A DNA stretch of 18,506 nt, from contig URYE01000056.1 in NCBI GenBank assembly GCA_900551945.1, positions 1-18,506 on the forward strand, given 5' to 3'. Position numbers and translations under genes: made by a program. Below the pieces are notes generated by a model. The model ran no database searches. It was not told the DNA's origin and worked only from the letters and a program-made list of their open reading frames with translations. This document shows positions 1-6,574 of this stretch, one piece after another. The DNA is from an uncultured Eubacterium sp. Lineage in GTDB: Bacteria; Bacillota; Clostridia; Lachnospirales; Lachnospiraceae. How positions within the stretch are numbered: the first letter of the stretch is position 1; every line of letters begins with the position of its first letter.

Positions 1-220
1 CAACTTTTGTTTCCATATCAAGTACGCCGCCCTTAGCTCTTTCTTCCTTCTGTAATTCCTGAAGTCTTCCCCAGAGCTTGTTTGTAGCTTCTGTTGGTCC
101 TTCAAGGAAACTTTCATCTCCATCGTATGGCTTGTAGTTCTTCTGAATGAAATCTCTTACGTTGATTTCTTCTTTCCAAAGTCTACCTTCGAAACCGTTC
201 CATTGTTCCTTCTGTAACAT
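1..220 (-). CDS. pflB: pyruvate formate-lyase (formate acetyltransferase), N-terminal 73 residues, truncated by the window edge
   Basis: PflB is a glycyl-radical enzyme that converts pyruvate and CoA to acetyl-CoA and formate in anaerobic fermentation. Only the N-terminus is present: it begins [18 protein letters not shown] and includes [31 protein letters not shown] and the start of LDMET, the typical opening of clostridial PflB. The catalytic cysteines and the glycyl-radical loop lie outside the window. The start is ATG at 218-220, with AGGAGG at 230-235 nine bases upstream. The gene faces away from the Crp/Fnr-type regulator at 766, so the two share a long divergent control region. The identification is by sequence recognition and is firm. 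The activating enzyme PflA, often next to pflB, is not in view. Confidence 0.93.
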   Translation of the reverse strand, partial: MLQKEQWNGFEGRLWKEEINVRDFIQKNYKPYDGDESFLEGPTEATNKLWGRLQELQKEERAKGGVLDMETKV

Positions 221-765
221 CTGTAACTTCCTCCTATATAATATAATATATTGTATTACTGTTTGTACATTGTATACATAACGTCCTCAAAAAAAAAGTC
301 TTGTAACATCTGTAATACTTTGACAATTATGTAACAATTCTTTACAGTGACATAATAACATCTATAGCAAGCAAAATCAAGTAACTTTTTATGAGTATTT
401 GAATAAATACAATTTTTTGAAAATATTTGTCATTTACTGCCTGTTTTTACATAATCATCAGACTTTAACTACTTAAATTACACATTAATTATTGCCATTT
501 TTTAATTTTTAATACAAAGACTTCATAAATTATTAACTATCATAATGGCAGTAAATATTTTTATCATTACAATAAATTTTATTATATTATATAAACTAAA
601 TTCACAATTTAAAAAATGTTATTTAGATTTATATGATTGTACTTTTACTGATGTTTGTTTATACAATATTGATACTTATAAAAATAGCCATTATTAACTT
701 GCTAATATTTTTCTACTATTATATCATAATAACATTAATATATAAAAATAAGGGTGTTTATAATT
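221..765. other. 545-bp AT-rich divergent intergenic region between pflB and the Crp/Fnr gene
   Basis: No gene is supported here. Structures seen: a 14-base direct repeat, TGTAACATCTGTAA, at 213-226 (over the pflB start codon) and 302-315; a third TGTAACA at about 331-337; and an inverted pair, ATTTACTGCC at 432-441 and GGCAGTAAAT at 547-556, 105 bases apart. The pflB leader is very A/T rich and includes a run of nine A at 289-297. The regulator's promoter is listed separately. The inverted pair could be operator half-sites for looping or coincidence in AT-rich DNA. Confidence 0.6.
699..727 (+). promoter_or_regulatory. candidate sigma-A promoter of the Crp/Fnr-type regulator
   Basis: TTGCTA at 699-704 (4/6 match to TTGACA) is followed by a 17-base spacer and TATCAT at 722-727 (5/6 match to TATAAT). 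Transcription would begin near 734, leaving a leader of about 30 nt before the ATG at 766. The surrounding DNA is very AT rich, so chance matches are possible. Confidence 0.45.
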
Positions 766-1437
766 ATGAATAAATATATCTCTATTTTAAAAAATACTAA
801 TATGTTCAATGGAATAACTGAAAATGAAATACTTGGTATGCTTAAATGTCTTAATGCTAGAACTGTTACTTACAAAAAAAATGAATATATTTTAAGAAAC
901 GGTGAAAACGTAACTGACATTGGTATGGTGCTTGATGGACTAGCTCTTATAGAAAAAGAAGATATATGGGGAAACCGTTCAATTATATCTGAAATAAGCG
1001 CAGGTGTTCTTTATGCTGAAAGTTATGCTTGTCTTGCAAAGCTTCCTGCAGAAATTAGTGTAATTGCAAATGAAGATACAACTGTAATGTTATTTGATAT
1101 GAGAAGAATTCTCACCATTTGTTCATCTTCATGCACATTTCACACGAAGCTAATTCAAAACCTTTTACAAACTATTGCTCAAAAAAATGTTCTCTTAACT
1201 AAAAAAATAGAATATATTTCAAAAAAGACAATAAAAGAAAAACTGTTAGCTTATCTTTCCTCAGAAGCAATGAAAGCTAACAGTTCAACATTTTGTATTC
1301 CATTTAATAGACAAGAGCTTTCTGACTTTCTTGCAGTTGACAGAAGTGCGTTAAGCGCTGAAATTGGCAAGCTAAAAAAGTCAGGTGTAATTGCTTGTTC
1401 TAAAAATAAATTCACTATACTTAATCCTGATTTGTAA
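766..1437 (+). CDS. Crp/Fnr family transcriptional regulator
   Basis: A 223-aa protein with the Crp/Fnr layout: an N-terminal cyclic-nucleotide-binding-like beta barrel (about residues 10-120, with G-x-V-L-x-G near 53-59), a long dimer helix (about 125-150), and a C-terminal winged helix with the helix-turn-helix at about 182-203 (NRQELSDFLAVDRSALSAEI). Four cysteines (29, 89, 119, 123) are scattered and do not form the N-terminal iron-sulfur motif of E. coli FNR, so the effector cannot be assigned. The start is ATG 766, behind AAGGG at 750-754; an in-frame GTG at 754 overlaps that ribosome site and is less likely. It is divergent from pflB, which makes pflB a possible target; this is inference from position. 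HcpR- or nitrosative-stress-type Crp proteins are alternatives. Confidence 0.85.
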   Translation: MNKYISILKNTNMFNGITENEILGMLKCLNARTVTYKKNEYILRNGENVTDIGMVLDGLALIEKEDIWGNRSIISEISAGVLYAESYACLAKLPAEISVIANEDTTVMLFDMRRILTICSSSCTFHTKLIQNLLQTIAQKNVLLTKKIEYISKKTIKEKLLAYLSSEAMKANSSTFCIPFNRQELSDFLAVDRSALSAEIGKLKKSGVIACSKNKFTILNPDL

Positions 1438-1858
1438 GCCACCTGCCTATATCAGGTCTTCTACAATATGCTCTAAGCTCAAGCATTATATCCTTTTTGC
1501 AATATTGTGCATTAAGGATAATTTTGCTTACTGTTTCTCTTTTTTCCTTAATATCGCTTGCCCTATTAACCAAATCTCTTACAGATAACTTAATCATTCC
1601 ATTTGGCCCAACTTCATCATATACTACTTGGTGCATACTTACTCCATTGTCACTAAGAATTTGATTAATTACAAATAAAAACTTTTCTTTTTCCTTTTGT
1701 TGTTCTTTTATAAAACGTTCATGTCTTTTTTTATCAATATCTTCAAATATCTGCTTTTCATGCTGTAATTCTCTTTCTTCATCAAGTCTTTCATCATCAA
1801 GAATACCATTATGTACAGCACTTTCTACTGTTTTTTTTTCTTTATTAACTAACTCCAT
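1421..1858 (-). CDS. unrecognised charged 145-aa protein
   Basis: I do not recognise this family. The first 60 residues are highly charged and predicted to form a coiled coil or long helix (many E, K, R, D, no hydrophobic segment). The C-terminal part looks globular (residues 60-145), with YDEVGPNGMIKLSVRDLVNRA and RRPDIGRWL as distinctive stretches. No signal peptide or membrane segment is seen, so it is probably cytoplasmic. The start ATG at 1856-1858 has AAGGGAG upstream at good spacing. Its last 17 bases overlap the end of the convergent Crp/Fnr gene, and its stop (1421-1423) lies inside that gene. A clear ribosome site and codon use like the neighbours support it as real. Confidence 0.75.
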   Translation of the reverse strand: MELVNKEKKTVESAVHNGILDDERLDEERELQHEKQIFEDIDKKRHERFIKEQQKEKEKFLFVINQILSDNGVSMHQVVYDEVGPNGMIKLSVRDLVNRASDIKEKRETVSKIILNAQYCKKDIMLELRAYCRRPDIGRWLTNQD

Positions 1859-1918
1859 ATTAAGCTCTCCCTTTATGATGTCATATATAATCTAAATTTC
1901 GCTTCATAAAACCATAAG

Positions 1919-1940
1919 AAACTCACTTTGCGAGTTTTTA
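1919..1940 (+). terminator. weak hairpin with T-run on the plus strand, possible terminator of the Crp/Fnr transcript
   Basis: AAACTC at 1919-1924 pairs with GAGTTT at 1932-1937 around a 7-nt loop and is followed by further T on the plus strand. It is the first plausible plus-strand stop after the regulator. A weak minus-strand role for the 1992-2438 gene is also possible. Confidence 0.35.
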
Positions 1941-1991
1941 GTATTAATATTATAATTTACTTTATTGGGCTTTACAACTATTTTTTATACC

Positions 1992-2438
1992 TTAAAACTT
2001 CTTATTAAGTCCTACAAAGTCATTATGGTTAATCTCATCTTTTAACACTGTACCTTTTGTTTCACCATCAAAGGAAATATATCTATTACCTTTATATACA
2101 AGTTTTCCTTGTGCCCCTTCAACCGCTACATCATACACATCTTTTGCAACATTAAATTCAATATCACGACCACTACTATCTTCAAAAATCAATGTATATT
2201 CAAGACCTTTTTGTGCTATACCACTAGCTACTCCACCACCACCCTGAGTTACATACATTTTTTTGTCAACAAATTGCTGTGCTTCTTTAACTTTAAGTGT
2301 TGCAGTTGTTGTAACAGTCTTACTAAATAAAATAGTAAACAAATCTTTTATTGCACTCTTAAATATCCATAACGCAATACAAATAAGAAGTGCATATACT
2401 AAAATCTGAAGCCATAATGGAAACATCTCTTTTGTCAT
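1992..2438 (-). CDS. DUF2500-like single-pass membrane protein
   Basis: A 148-aa protein with one N-terminal membrane segment (about residues 6-28, LQILVYALLICIALWIF), a short linker, and a soluble beta-rich domain. The segment from TATLKVKEAQQFV to the end, including YTLIFEDSSGRDIEFNVAKDVYDVAVEGAQGKLVYKGNRYISF, fits the DUF2500 pattern as I remember it; the family has no established function. A glycine-rich GGGGVASG stretch interrupts the domain. The start is ATG 2436-2438, with GGAGG at 2444-2448 five bases upstream. The open frame continues upstream to 2576, but that extension has no ribosome site and runs into an inverted-repeat element, so it is not used. It is probably monocistronic. 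Confidence 0.72.
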   Translation of the reverse strand: MTKEMFPLWLQILVYALLICIALWIFKSAIKDLFTILFSKTVTTTATLKVKEAQQFVDKKMYVTQGGGGVASGIAQKGLEYTLIFEDSSGRDIEFNVAKDVYDVAVEGAQGKLVYKGNRYISFDGETKGTVLKDEINHNDFVGLNKKF

Positions 2439-2542
2439 AATAACCTCCATTCCTGTGCATAAAATGCACATAATAAACACGATTGCTTTGTTATTTATAT
2501 AATACCACAATATGCAAAAAAAACAACTATTTCTAAATAAAA

Positions 2543-2645
2543 TAAGGTGCTGTCGCATTAACGAAAATTTATACAAGACATAGAATTATTTATTAATTAA
2601 ATATATATATTTTGTATAAAATTTTCTTAATGCGACAGCACCTTA
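2543..2645. mobile_element. MITE-like inverted-repeat element, 103 bp
   Basis: TAAGGTGCTGTCGCATTAA at 2543-2561 is repeated exactly inverted at 2627-2645 (19 of 19). The arms continue imperfectly inward as GAAAATTTTATACAA-like sequence for about 15 more bases on each side. The centre is short, very AT rich and has no open frame. The ends GGTGCTGTCGCA resemble terminal repeats of transposase-encoded insertion sequences, which suggests a non-autonomous element or remnant. No certain target-site duplication can be defined, because the outermost bases (TAA/TTA) are themselves palindromic. As RNA it would form a strong hairpin and may end transcription after pstA, which has no other clear terminator. 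Confidence 0.7.
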
Positions 2646-2758
2646 CTTAATACTATTAAAATAAATGTTTATATTAATTATTATTTATTAGGCTTATATT
2701 TTAAAAACAGTTTTATTTATTTTTTGCTGCTGACTACTCTCCACAGCAAGCTATGGAG

Positions 2759-3607
2759 TTATTTGCCACTTGCTGATAACTTTTTAGCTGCAAAGCTTGA
2801 AAGCATATTTATAATTATTACCATAACAAGAAGAACTACTGCTGTTGCATACGCCTGGTCAATGTTTAGTCCTTCTTTTGAAAGATTATACATGTGTACT
2901 GAAAGTGTTCTAGCTGATGAAAATACACTTGTTGGAACTTTTGCAACTGTACCTGCTGTGTAAATAAGTGCTGCTGTTTCTCCCACTATTCTTCCTGTTG
3001 CAAGAATTACTCCTGAAAGTATTCCGGGTACAGCCGATGGAAGTACAACTTTAAATACAGTTCTTAATTTACCAGCTCCTAGTCCAAAGCTTCCTTCTCT
3101 ATAATTTTTAGGAACAGAAAGAAGTGCTTCTTCTGTAGTTCTCATAATTGTTGGCAACACCATTATAGCTACAGTAAATGCTCCTGATAAAAGCGAATAG
3201 CCAAATCTACAAGTTCCAACGAAAAACAACATACCAAAAAGTCCATAAACTATAGAAGGTATTCCCGATAAAGTTTCTGCTGTAATTCTTACTACATTTA
3301 CAATCTTATTACCTTTTTTAGCATATTCAACCATATATATAGCTGAAAATATTCCAAGTGGCGTTGCAATAACAAGTGCTAATGCTGTAAGAAGTAATGT
3401 ATTGATTATTGATGGTAGCATTGAAACATTTTCCGAATTATACTCCCATGCAAATAATGATGGTGTAAGATGCGGAACACCTTTTACTACAATATATACA
3501 ACGATAAATCCAAGAACAAATATTGTAAGAAATGCCGCAAAGTTAGTTATAACAAATACTGCCAATGAAGCGGGGTGTTTTAAATATGATTTTAATTTTG
3601 TATTCAT
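2759..3607 (-). CDS. pstA: phosphate ABC transporter permease PstA
   Basis: PstA is the second integral-membrane subunit of the high-affinity phosphate importer. The 282-aa product has about six membrane segments, the family motif GIPSIVYGLFGMLFF (around residue 115), and the cytoplasmic coupling loop LGAGKLRTVFKVVLPSAVPG, which contacts the ATPase PstB. GRIVGETAALI follows, as in PstA/PstC proteins. The ATG (3605-3607) shares one base with the pstC stop (TAATG), so translation is coupled. It is the last gene of the operon here: pstB and phoU, which normally follow, are absent, and about 320 bp of non-coding DNA with an inverted-repeat element comes next. The length is usual for the family. 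Confidence 0.94.
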   Translation of the reverse strand: MNTKLKSYLKHPASLAVFVITNFAAFLTIFVLGFIVVYIVVKGVPHLTPSLFAWEYNSENVSMLPSIINTLLLTALALVIATPLGIFSAIYMVEYAKKGNKIVNVVRITAETLSGIPSIVYGLFGMLFFVGTCRFGYSLLSGAFTVAIMVLPTIMRTTEEALLSVPKNYREGSFGLGAGKLRTVFKVVLPSAVPGILSGVILATGRIVGETAALIYTAGTVAKVPTSVFSSARTLSVHMYNLSKEGLNIDQAYATAVVLLVMVIIINMLSSFAAKKLSASGK

Positions 3608-4464
3608 TAAACATTCTCCCCTTTCCTTTTAAGTATTGAAAATAACATATTTATTATAAGTATAAACACAAATAGTACTACGCCAGTTGCTATAAGCGCC
3701 TCTCTATGTAAGTCAGTTGCATAGCCCATTTCCATTACTATATTTGCTGTAAGTGTTCTTATTCCTTTAAATATTCCTTTTGGCATTCTTGCTTGATTAC
3801 CAGCCACCATAATTACTGCCATAGTTTCCCCGATTGCACGACCAATTCCTAGCACAATTCCTGCCATTATTCCTGACTTTGCTGCTGGTACAACTGTTAA
3901 AAACACACTACGTTCATGTGTTGCTCCAAGAGCTAATGCACCTTGATAATATTTTTCTGGCACAGCTCTTATTGAAGCTTCCGAAATACTAATTATAGTT
4001 GGTAAAATCATTATGCCAAGAAGAACTGATGCTGTAAAAATACTATTTCCATCCGCACCCAGACTTCCTATCCCTGGAACTATGACACAAAGTCCGAAAA
4101 ATCCGTATACTACAGATGGTATTCCTGCAAGTAAGTCTACTCCCGGCTTCATTATTTTATAAAGCCATGCTGGACAGAACTTAGCCATGTATATTGCAGT
4201 TAATAATCCTATTGGCACACCTATTATTACAGCTCCCGCAGTTACATATATACTGCCAAGTATCATTGGAAATATTCCATATATATCATTGCTGGGTTTC
4301 CACATTTTTCCTAAAAGGAAGTCAAATAATCCTATTTTTGCCATTGCGGGAATACCATTTGCAAAAAGAAATATACATATAAGCGCTACTGCCAAAATTG
4401 ATACACACGCACATAACAGAAACACTATTTCCATTATTTTTTCTTTTAATACTGTCTTATTCAC
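3607..4464 (-). CDS. pstC: phosphate ABC transporter permease PstC
   Basis: PstC pairs with PstA to form the membrane channel for phosphate import. The 285-aa product has six predicted membrane segments. Its GIPSVVYGFFGL and LPTIISISEASIRAVP motifs and the coupling loop LGATHERSVFLTVVPAAKSG, followed by GIGRAIGETMAVIMVAGN, are characteristic. The start is GTG at 4462-4464, with GAGGA (4471-4475) six bases upstream; no ATG in frame fits better. It lies 41 bp downstream of pstS. A small hairpin (GCGT-TTT-ACGC, 4485-4495) in that gap could reduce readthrough or protect the pstS message, as is common where the binding protein is needed in excess; this last point is inference. Confidence 0.95.
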   Translation of the reverse strand: MNKTVLKEKIMEIVFLLCACVSILAVALICIFLFANGIPAMAKIGLFDFLLGKMWKPSNDIYGIFPMILGSIYVTAGAVIIGVPIGLLTAIYMAKFCPAWLYKIMKPGVDLLAGIPSVVYGFFGLCVIVPGIGSLGADGNSIFTASVLLGIMILPTIISISEASIRAVPEKYYQGALALGATHERSVFLTVVPAAKSGIMAGIVLGIGRAIGETMAVIMVAGNQARMPKGIFKGIRTLTANIVMEMGYATDLHREALIATGVVLFVFILIINMLFSILKRKGENV

Positions 4465-4505
4465 ATCAATTCCTCATTTCATAAGCGTTTTACGCACCTT
4501 TTATA

Positions 4506-5420
4506 CTATTTTACATCGCTCCACTTTGTTGTTTCACCTGTGTATACAGACTTAATCTGGTCAACTGTCATATCACTTATAGAATTTTTTGTATTAACCA
4601 CTACTGCAATACCATCAAGGGCTATAGCTTTAGATGTTAAACCTGCTTGTGTTTCACTGTCTTTTAATTCTCTTGAAGCCATACCAATATCACAAGTACC
4701 ATCTTTAGTAGCTGTCATACCTGTTGTTGAGTCGCTTTCTTGAAGTTCAATTGTTGCACCTGTATTTACTTTCTTGTAACCTTCAATTAATTTTTCCATA
4801 ACTGGTGTTACTGATGAAGAACCTGCAATTACAAGCTTTCCTGTAGTACCAGTTGTTGTAAATGCTCCTGTGTTACCTTCTGAAATGTAACCATTATCTT
4901 CTACAATCTTCTGTCCATCAGCACTCATTATGTAATTTATAAAATCTTGTGCAAGCTCACTTGGAGTTCCCTTTGTTGCTATATTAAATGGTCTTGAAAG
5001 CTTGTAGCTACCATTCTTTACATTGTCTGCTGTAGCTTCAACTCCACCAACCTTTAATGCCTTTACTGTAGAATTTAATGCTCCTAAAGAAATATAACCT
5101 ATTGAGCTTTCATCACCTGCTACAGTAGTAATAACTGTTGCTGTACTATTTACTACGACTGCATCTTCCGATGTCATATCTATTTTTTTACCACTTGAGT
5201 CTTTTTGTTCAACTCCTACAAGCTCTATAAATGCTCCTCTTGTTCCTGAACCATCTTCTCTTGATATTACTGTTATATTCTTGCTTGAAGCTTGTGCAGT
5301 TGAGCCATTAGTTGCATCTGTCGATGAAGACGAACTCCCACCACAACCTGTCAATGCTCCTGCTAAACATAACACACTTACTGCTATTGCAGTAAACTTT
5401 TTTAATCCATACTTTCTCAT
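4506..5420 (-). CDS. pstS: phosphate-binding lipoprotein PstS, apparently circularly permuted
   Basis: PstS captures phosphate outside the membrane for PstC/PstA. The 304-aa product starts with a lipoprotein signal (lipobox LTGC, lipidated Cys26), then a Ser/Thr linker. The order of the mature domain is unusual. Residues 48-181 match the usual C-terminal half: ISREDGSGTRGAF (54-64) is the R-D-G-S-G-T phosphate loop, followed by ESSIGYISLG, RPFNIATK and INYIMSADGQKIV. Residues 194-304 match the usual N-terminal half: GKLVIAGSSSVTPVMEKL, TCDIGMASREL, IALDGIAVVVN, IKSVYTGETTKWSDV. The halves are swapped, joined by a short Gly/Thr linker (182-193), as in a circular permutation. The start ATG 5418-5420 has AAGGA upstream. 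Pho-box-like repeats upstream suggest phosphate control. Confidence 0.93.
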   Translation of the reverse strand: MRKYGLKKFTAIAVSVLCLAGALTGCGGSSSSSTDATNGSTAQASSKNITVISREDGSGTRGAFIELVGVEQKDSSGKKIDMTSEDAVVVNSTATVITTVAGDESSIGYISLGALNSTVKALKVGGVEATADNVKNGSYKLSRPFNIATKGTPSELAQDFINYIMSADGQKIVEDNGYISEGNTGAFTTTGTTGKLVIAGSSSVTPVMEKLIEGYKKVNTGATIELQESDSTTGMTATKDGTCDIGMASRELKDSETQAGLTSKAIALDGIAVVVNTKNSISDMTVDQIKSVYTGETTKWSDVK

Positions 5421-5443
5421 ATTAATCCTTCTTTCTTTTTCAA

Positions 5444-5497
5444 ATTAGATTTATTTTCTAATCTTATTAAGTAGCAAAACAGATTGCGCATATCTGT
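5444..5497 (-). promoter_or_regulatory. pstS leader with two small hairpins
   Basis: Two short inverted repeats lie just before pstS: ACAGAT/ATCTGT around a 7-nt loop (5479-5497) and ATTAGA/TCTAAT (5444-5462). They could stabilise or modulate the pstS message. No riboswitch class is recognised. Confidence 0.35.
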
Positions 5498-5637
5498 CTA
5501 AAAACACATATATGGTCACACTATAATTTTCAACCAAATATACATTTCCTACTTCCTGTCAAACTCTATACTTTATTTGACATTGATATAATACAAAAAA
5601 ATATGTAAAATCTACTATCACGCAAAACTAAAATCAA

Positions 5638-5729
5638 TGTAAAGTGTTTGTAAAGATATATTAATTATGTAAAGTTAAATTTGTAATTGTAAAATATGTA
5701 AATTCTATGTGAAAATTTCAATTTGTAAA
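5638..5729 (-). promoter_or_regulatory. array of Pho-box-like TTTACA repeats upstream of pstS
   Basis: Read on the minus strand, TTTACA occurs at 5638-5643, 5649-5654, 5668-5673, 5688-5693, 5697-5702 and 5724-5729, with the variants ATTACA at 5682-5687 and TTCACA at 5708-5713. Two pairs (5638/5649 and 5697/5708) have the exact 11-base period of Bacillus-type PhoP boxes (TT-H-A-Y-A repeats). An isolated copy sits at 5604-5609. The array is about 220-310 bp upstream of the pstS start and points toward it. PhoP binding is inferred; the AT-rich background raises the chance of random copies. Confidence 0.55.
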
Positions 5730-5739
5730 ACTGTTTTAA

Positions 5740-5787
5740 AATTAAAAATAATGCAGAGATGTATATTATTTACATCTCTGCATTTTA
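5740..5787 (-). terminator. Rho-independent terminator of the SipW-type gene operon
   Basis: A perfect 14-bp stem (AATGCAGAGATGTA at 5750-5763 with TACATCTCTGCATT at 5771-5784) encloses a 7-nt loop. On the minus strand it is followed by ATTATTTTTAATTTT. It lies 30 bp past the stop of the 5818-6420 gene and separates that operon from pst. Confidence 0.85.
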
Positions 5788-5817
5788 ACTTTGTCTACAA
5801 GCTAGAATATACTACAA

Positions 5818-6420
5818 TTATTTTACAGCTTCTTCAATAACCACATCACTCCAACCTATTATATTGCCATCATTATCTTTAACTGGTGTAAAGTTGTCTG
5901 ACTGAATAAACTCAGCTTTTGCGTCAATATTAAATGTCAAATCAGCCTCAGCATTTCCCCAACTTGTAGGAATTGTAACCTTTGTAAATAACTTAGAACT
6001 ATTTTCTTCCCCCTCCTTATTAGAAAGAATTTTATTATAGTAATAATATCCATTATCAGAAAGTGTCCAACCATCTGCTATATCAAGTCCATCTTGTATA
6101 GAACTTGCTTGCTCCTTTGTCAAACCACTAAACTCAAGCTTAACCCTTACATAAGCATCTTCAGACGTTTCATCAAGTATTACTGTAGGGTCTTTTTCTA
6201 ATACATCACCTGGCTTTACATTTTTATAATCTTTACCTGTTGTATTATCATCTCTTTTTTGCTCACCCGTTTCTGTGAGTGAACCTGTTACATGACCAAT
6301 TGTTATTACATTAGTTCTTGCGTCTTTATCTGTAAAATACGCAAGTGTTCCCCCCGTAACGGCTGTAATACACAAAGCCGACACTACAATACCTGTAGCT
6401 AATCTTTTTTTACTTTTCAA
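5818..6420 (-). CDS. SipW-type signal peptide protein, TasA/BsaA/camelysin-like
   Basis: A 200-aa exported protein of the group whose signal peptides are processed by SipW-type signal peptidases; relatives form biofilm fibres (TasA, BsaA) or surface camelysins. The N-terminus is MKSKKRLATGIVVSALCITAVTGGTLAYFTD, with the diagnostic GGTLAYFTD end. It is followed by NVITIGHVTGSLTETG, KPGDVLEKDPTVILDETSEDAYVRVKLEF and a beta-rich domain ending in NIDAKAEFIQSDNF. The best start is TTG at 6418-6420, with GGAGGGG (6425-6431) at ideal spacing. An upstream in-frame GTG at 6439-6441 has no ribosome site and would add seven residues. It follows two related genes after a 154-bp gap carrying a dispersed repeat. 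No sipW is in the window. Confidence 0.85.
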   Translation of the reverse strand: MKSKKRLATGIVVSALCITAVTGGTLAYFTDKDARTNVITIGHVTGSLTETGEQKRDDNTTGKDYKNVKPGDVLEKDPTVILDETSEDAYVRVKLEFSGLTKEQASSIQDGLDIADGWTLSDNGYYYYNKILSNKEGEENSSKLFTKVTIPTSWGNAEADLTFNIDAKAEFIQSDNFTPVKDNDGNIIGWSDVVIEEAVK

Positions 6421-6486
6421 TTTTCCCCTCCACTTTTTCACATTTTTATAAATTCCCCGTTTATTACAACTATGAGAACTTGCTTT

Positions 6487-6565
6487 GAGATTTTCTCAAG
6501 CTATCAAGACAGTCATCAAGTTTTTATACAAGCACAAACTTTTGCTCGCTGTTCGCATAAATAAA
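6487..6565 (-). repeat. dispersed intergenic repeat family 1, copy D
   Basis: On the minus strand this reads TTTATGCGAACAGCGAG, then about 30 variable bases, then ACTTGATGACTGTC and GATAGCTTGAGAAAATC. It aligns with copies at 8163-8239, 16126-16204 and 17705-17771. It also contains a hairpin, CACAACTTT / AAAGTTTGTG with one bulge, that may act as a partial terminator between two SipW-type genes. Confidence 0.55.
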
Positions 6566-6574
6566 GTTGTGAAT

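Noticed and set aside
2439..2576. 46-codon N-terminal extension of the DUF2500-like gene
   Set aside because: It runs into the inverted-repeat element at 2543-2645 and lacks a ribosome site, whereas ATG 2438 has a perfect one.
2721..2758. Hairpin just after pstA as its terminator
   Set aside because: GCTTGCTG/CAGCAGC pairs, but on the minus strand it is followed by A, not T. The T-tract lies on the other side, where no gene needs it.
5638..5729. CRISPR array or iteron origin
   Set aside because: The units are only 6 bases with uneven spacing and no spacers; Pho-box-like repeats explain them better.
6421..6441. GTG start for the third SipW-type protein
   Set aside because: There is no ribosome site before it; GGAGGGG lies within this stretch at ideal distance from the TTG at 6420.
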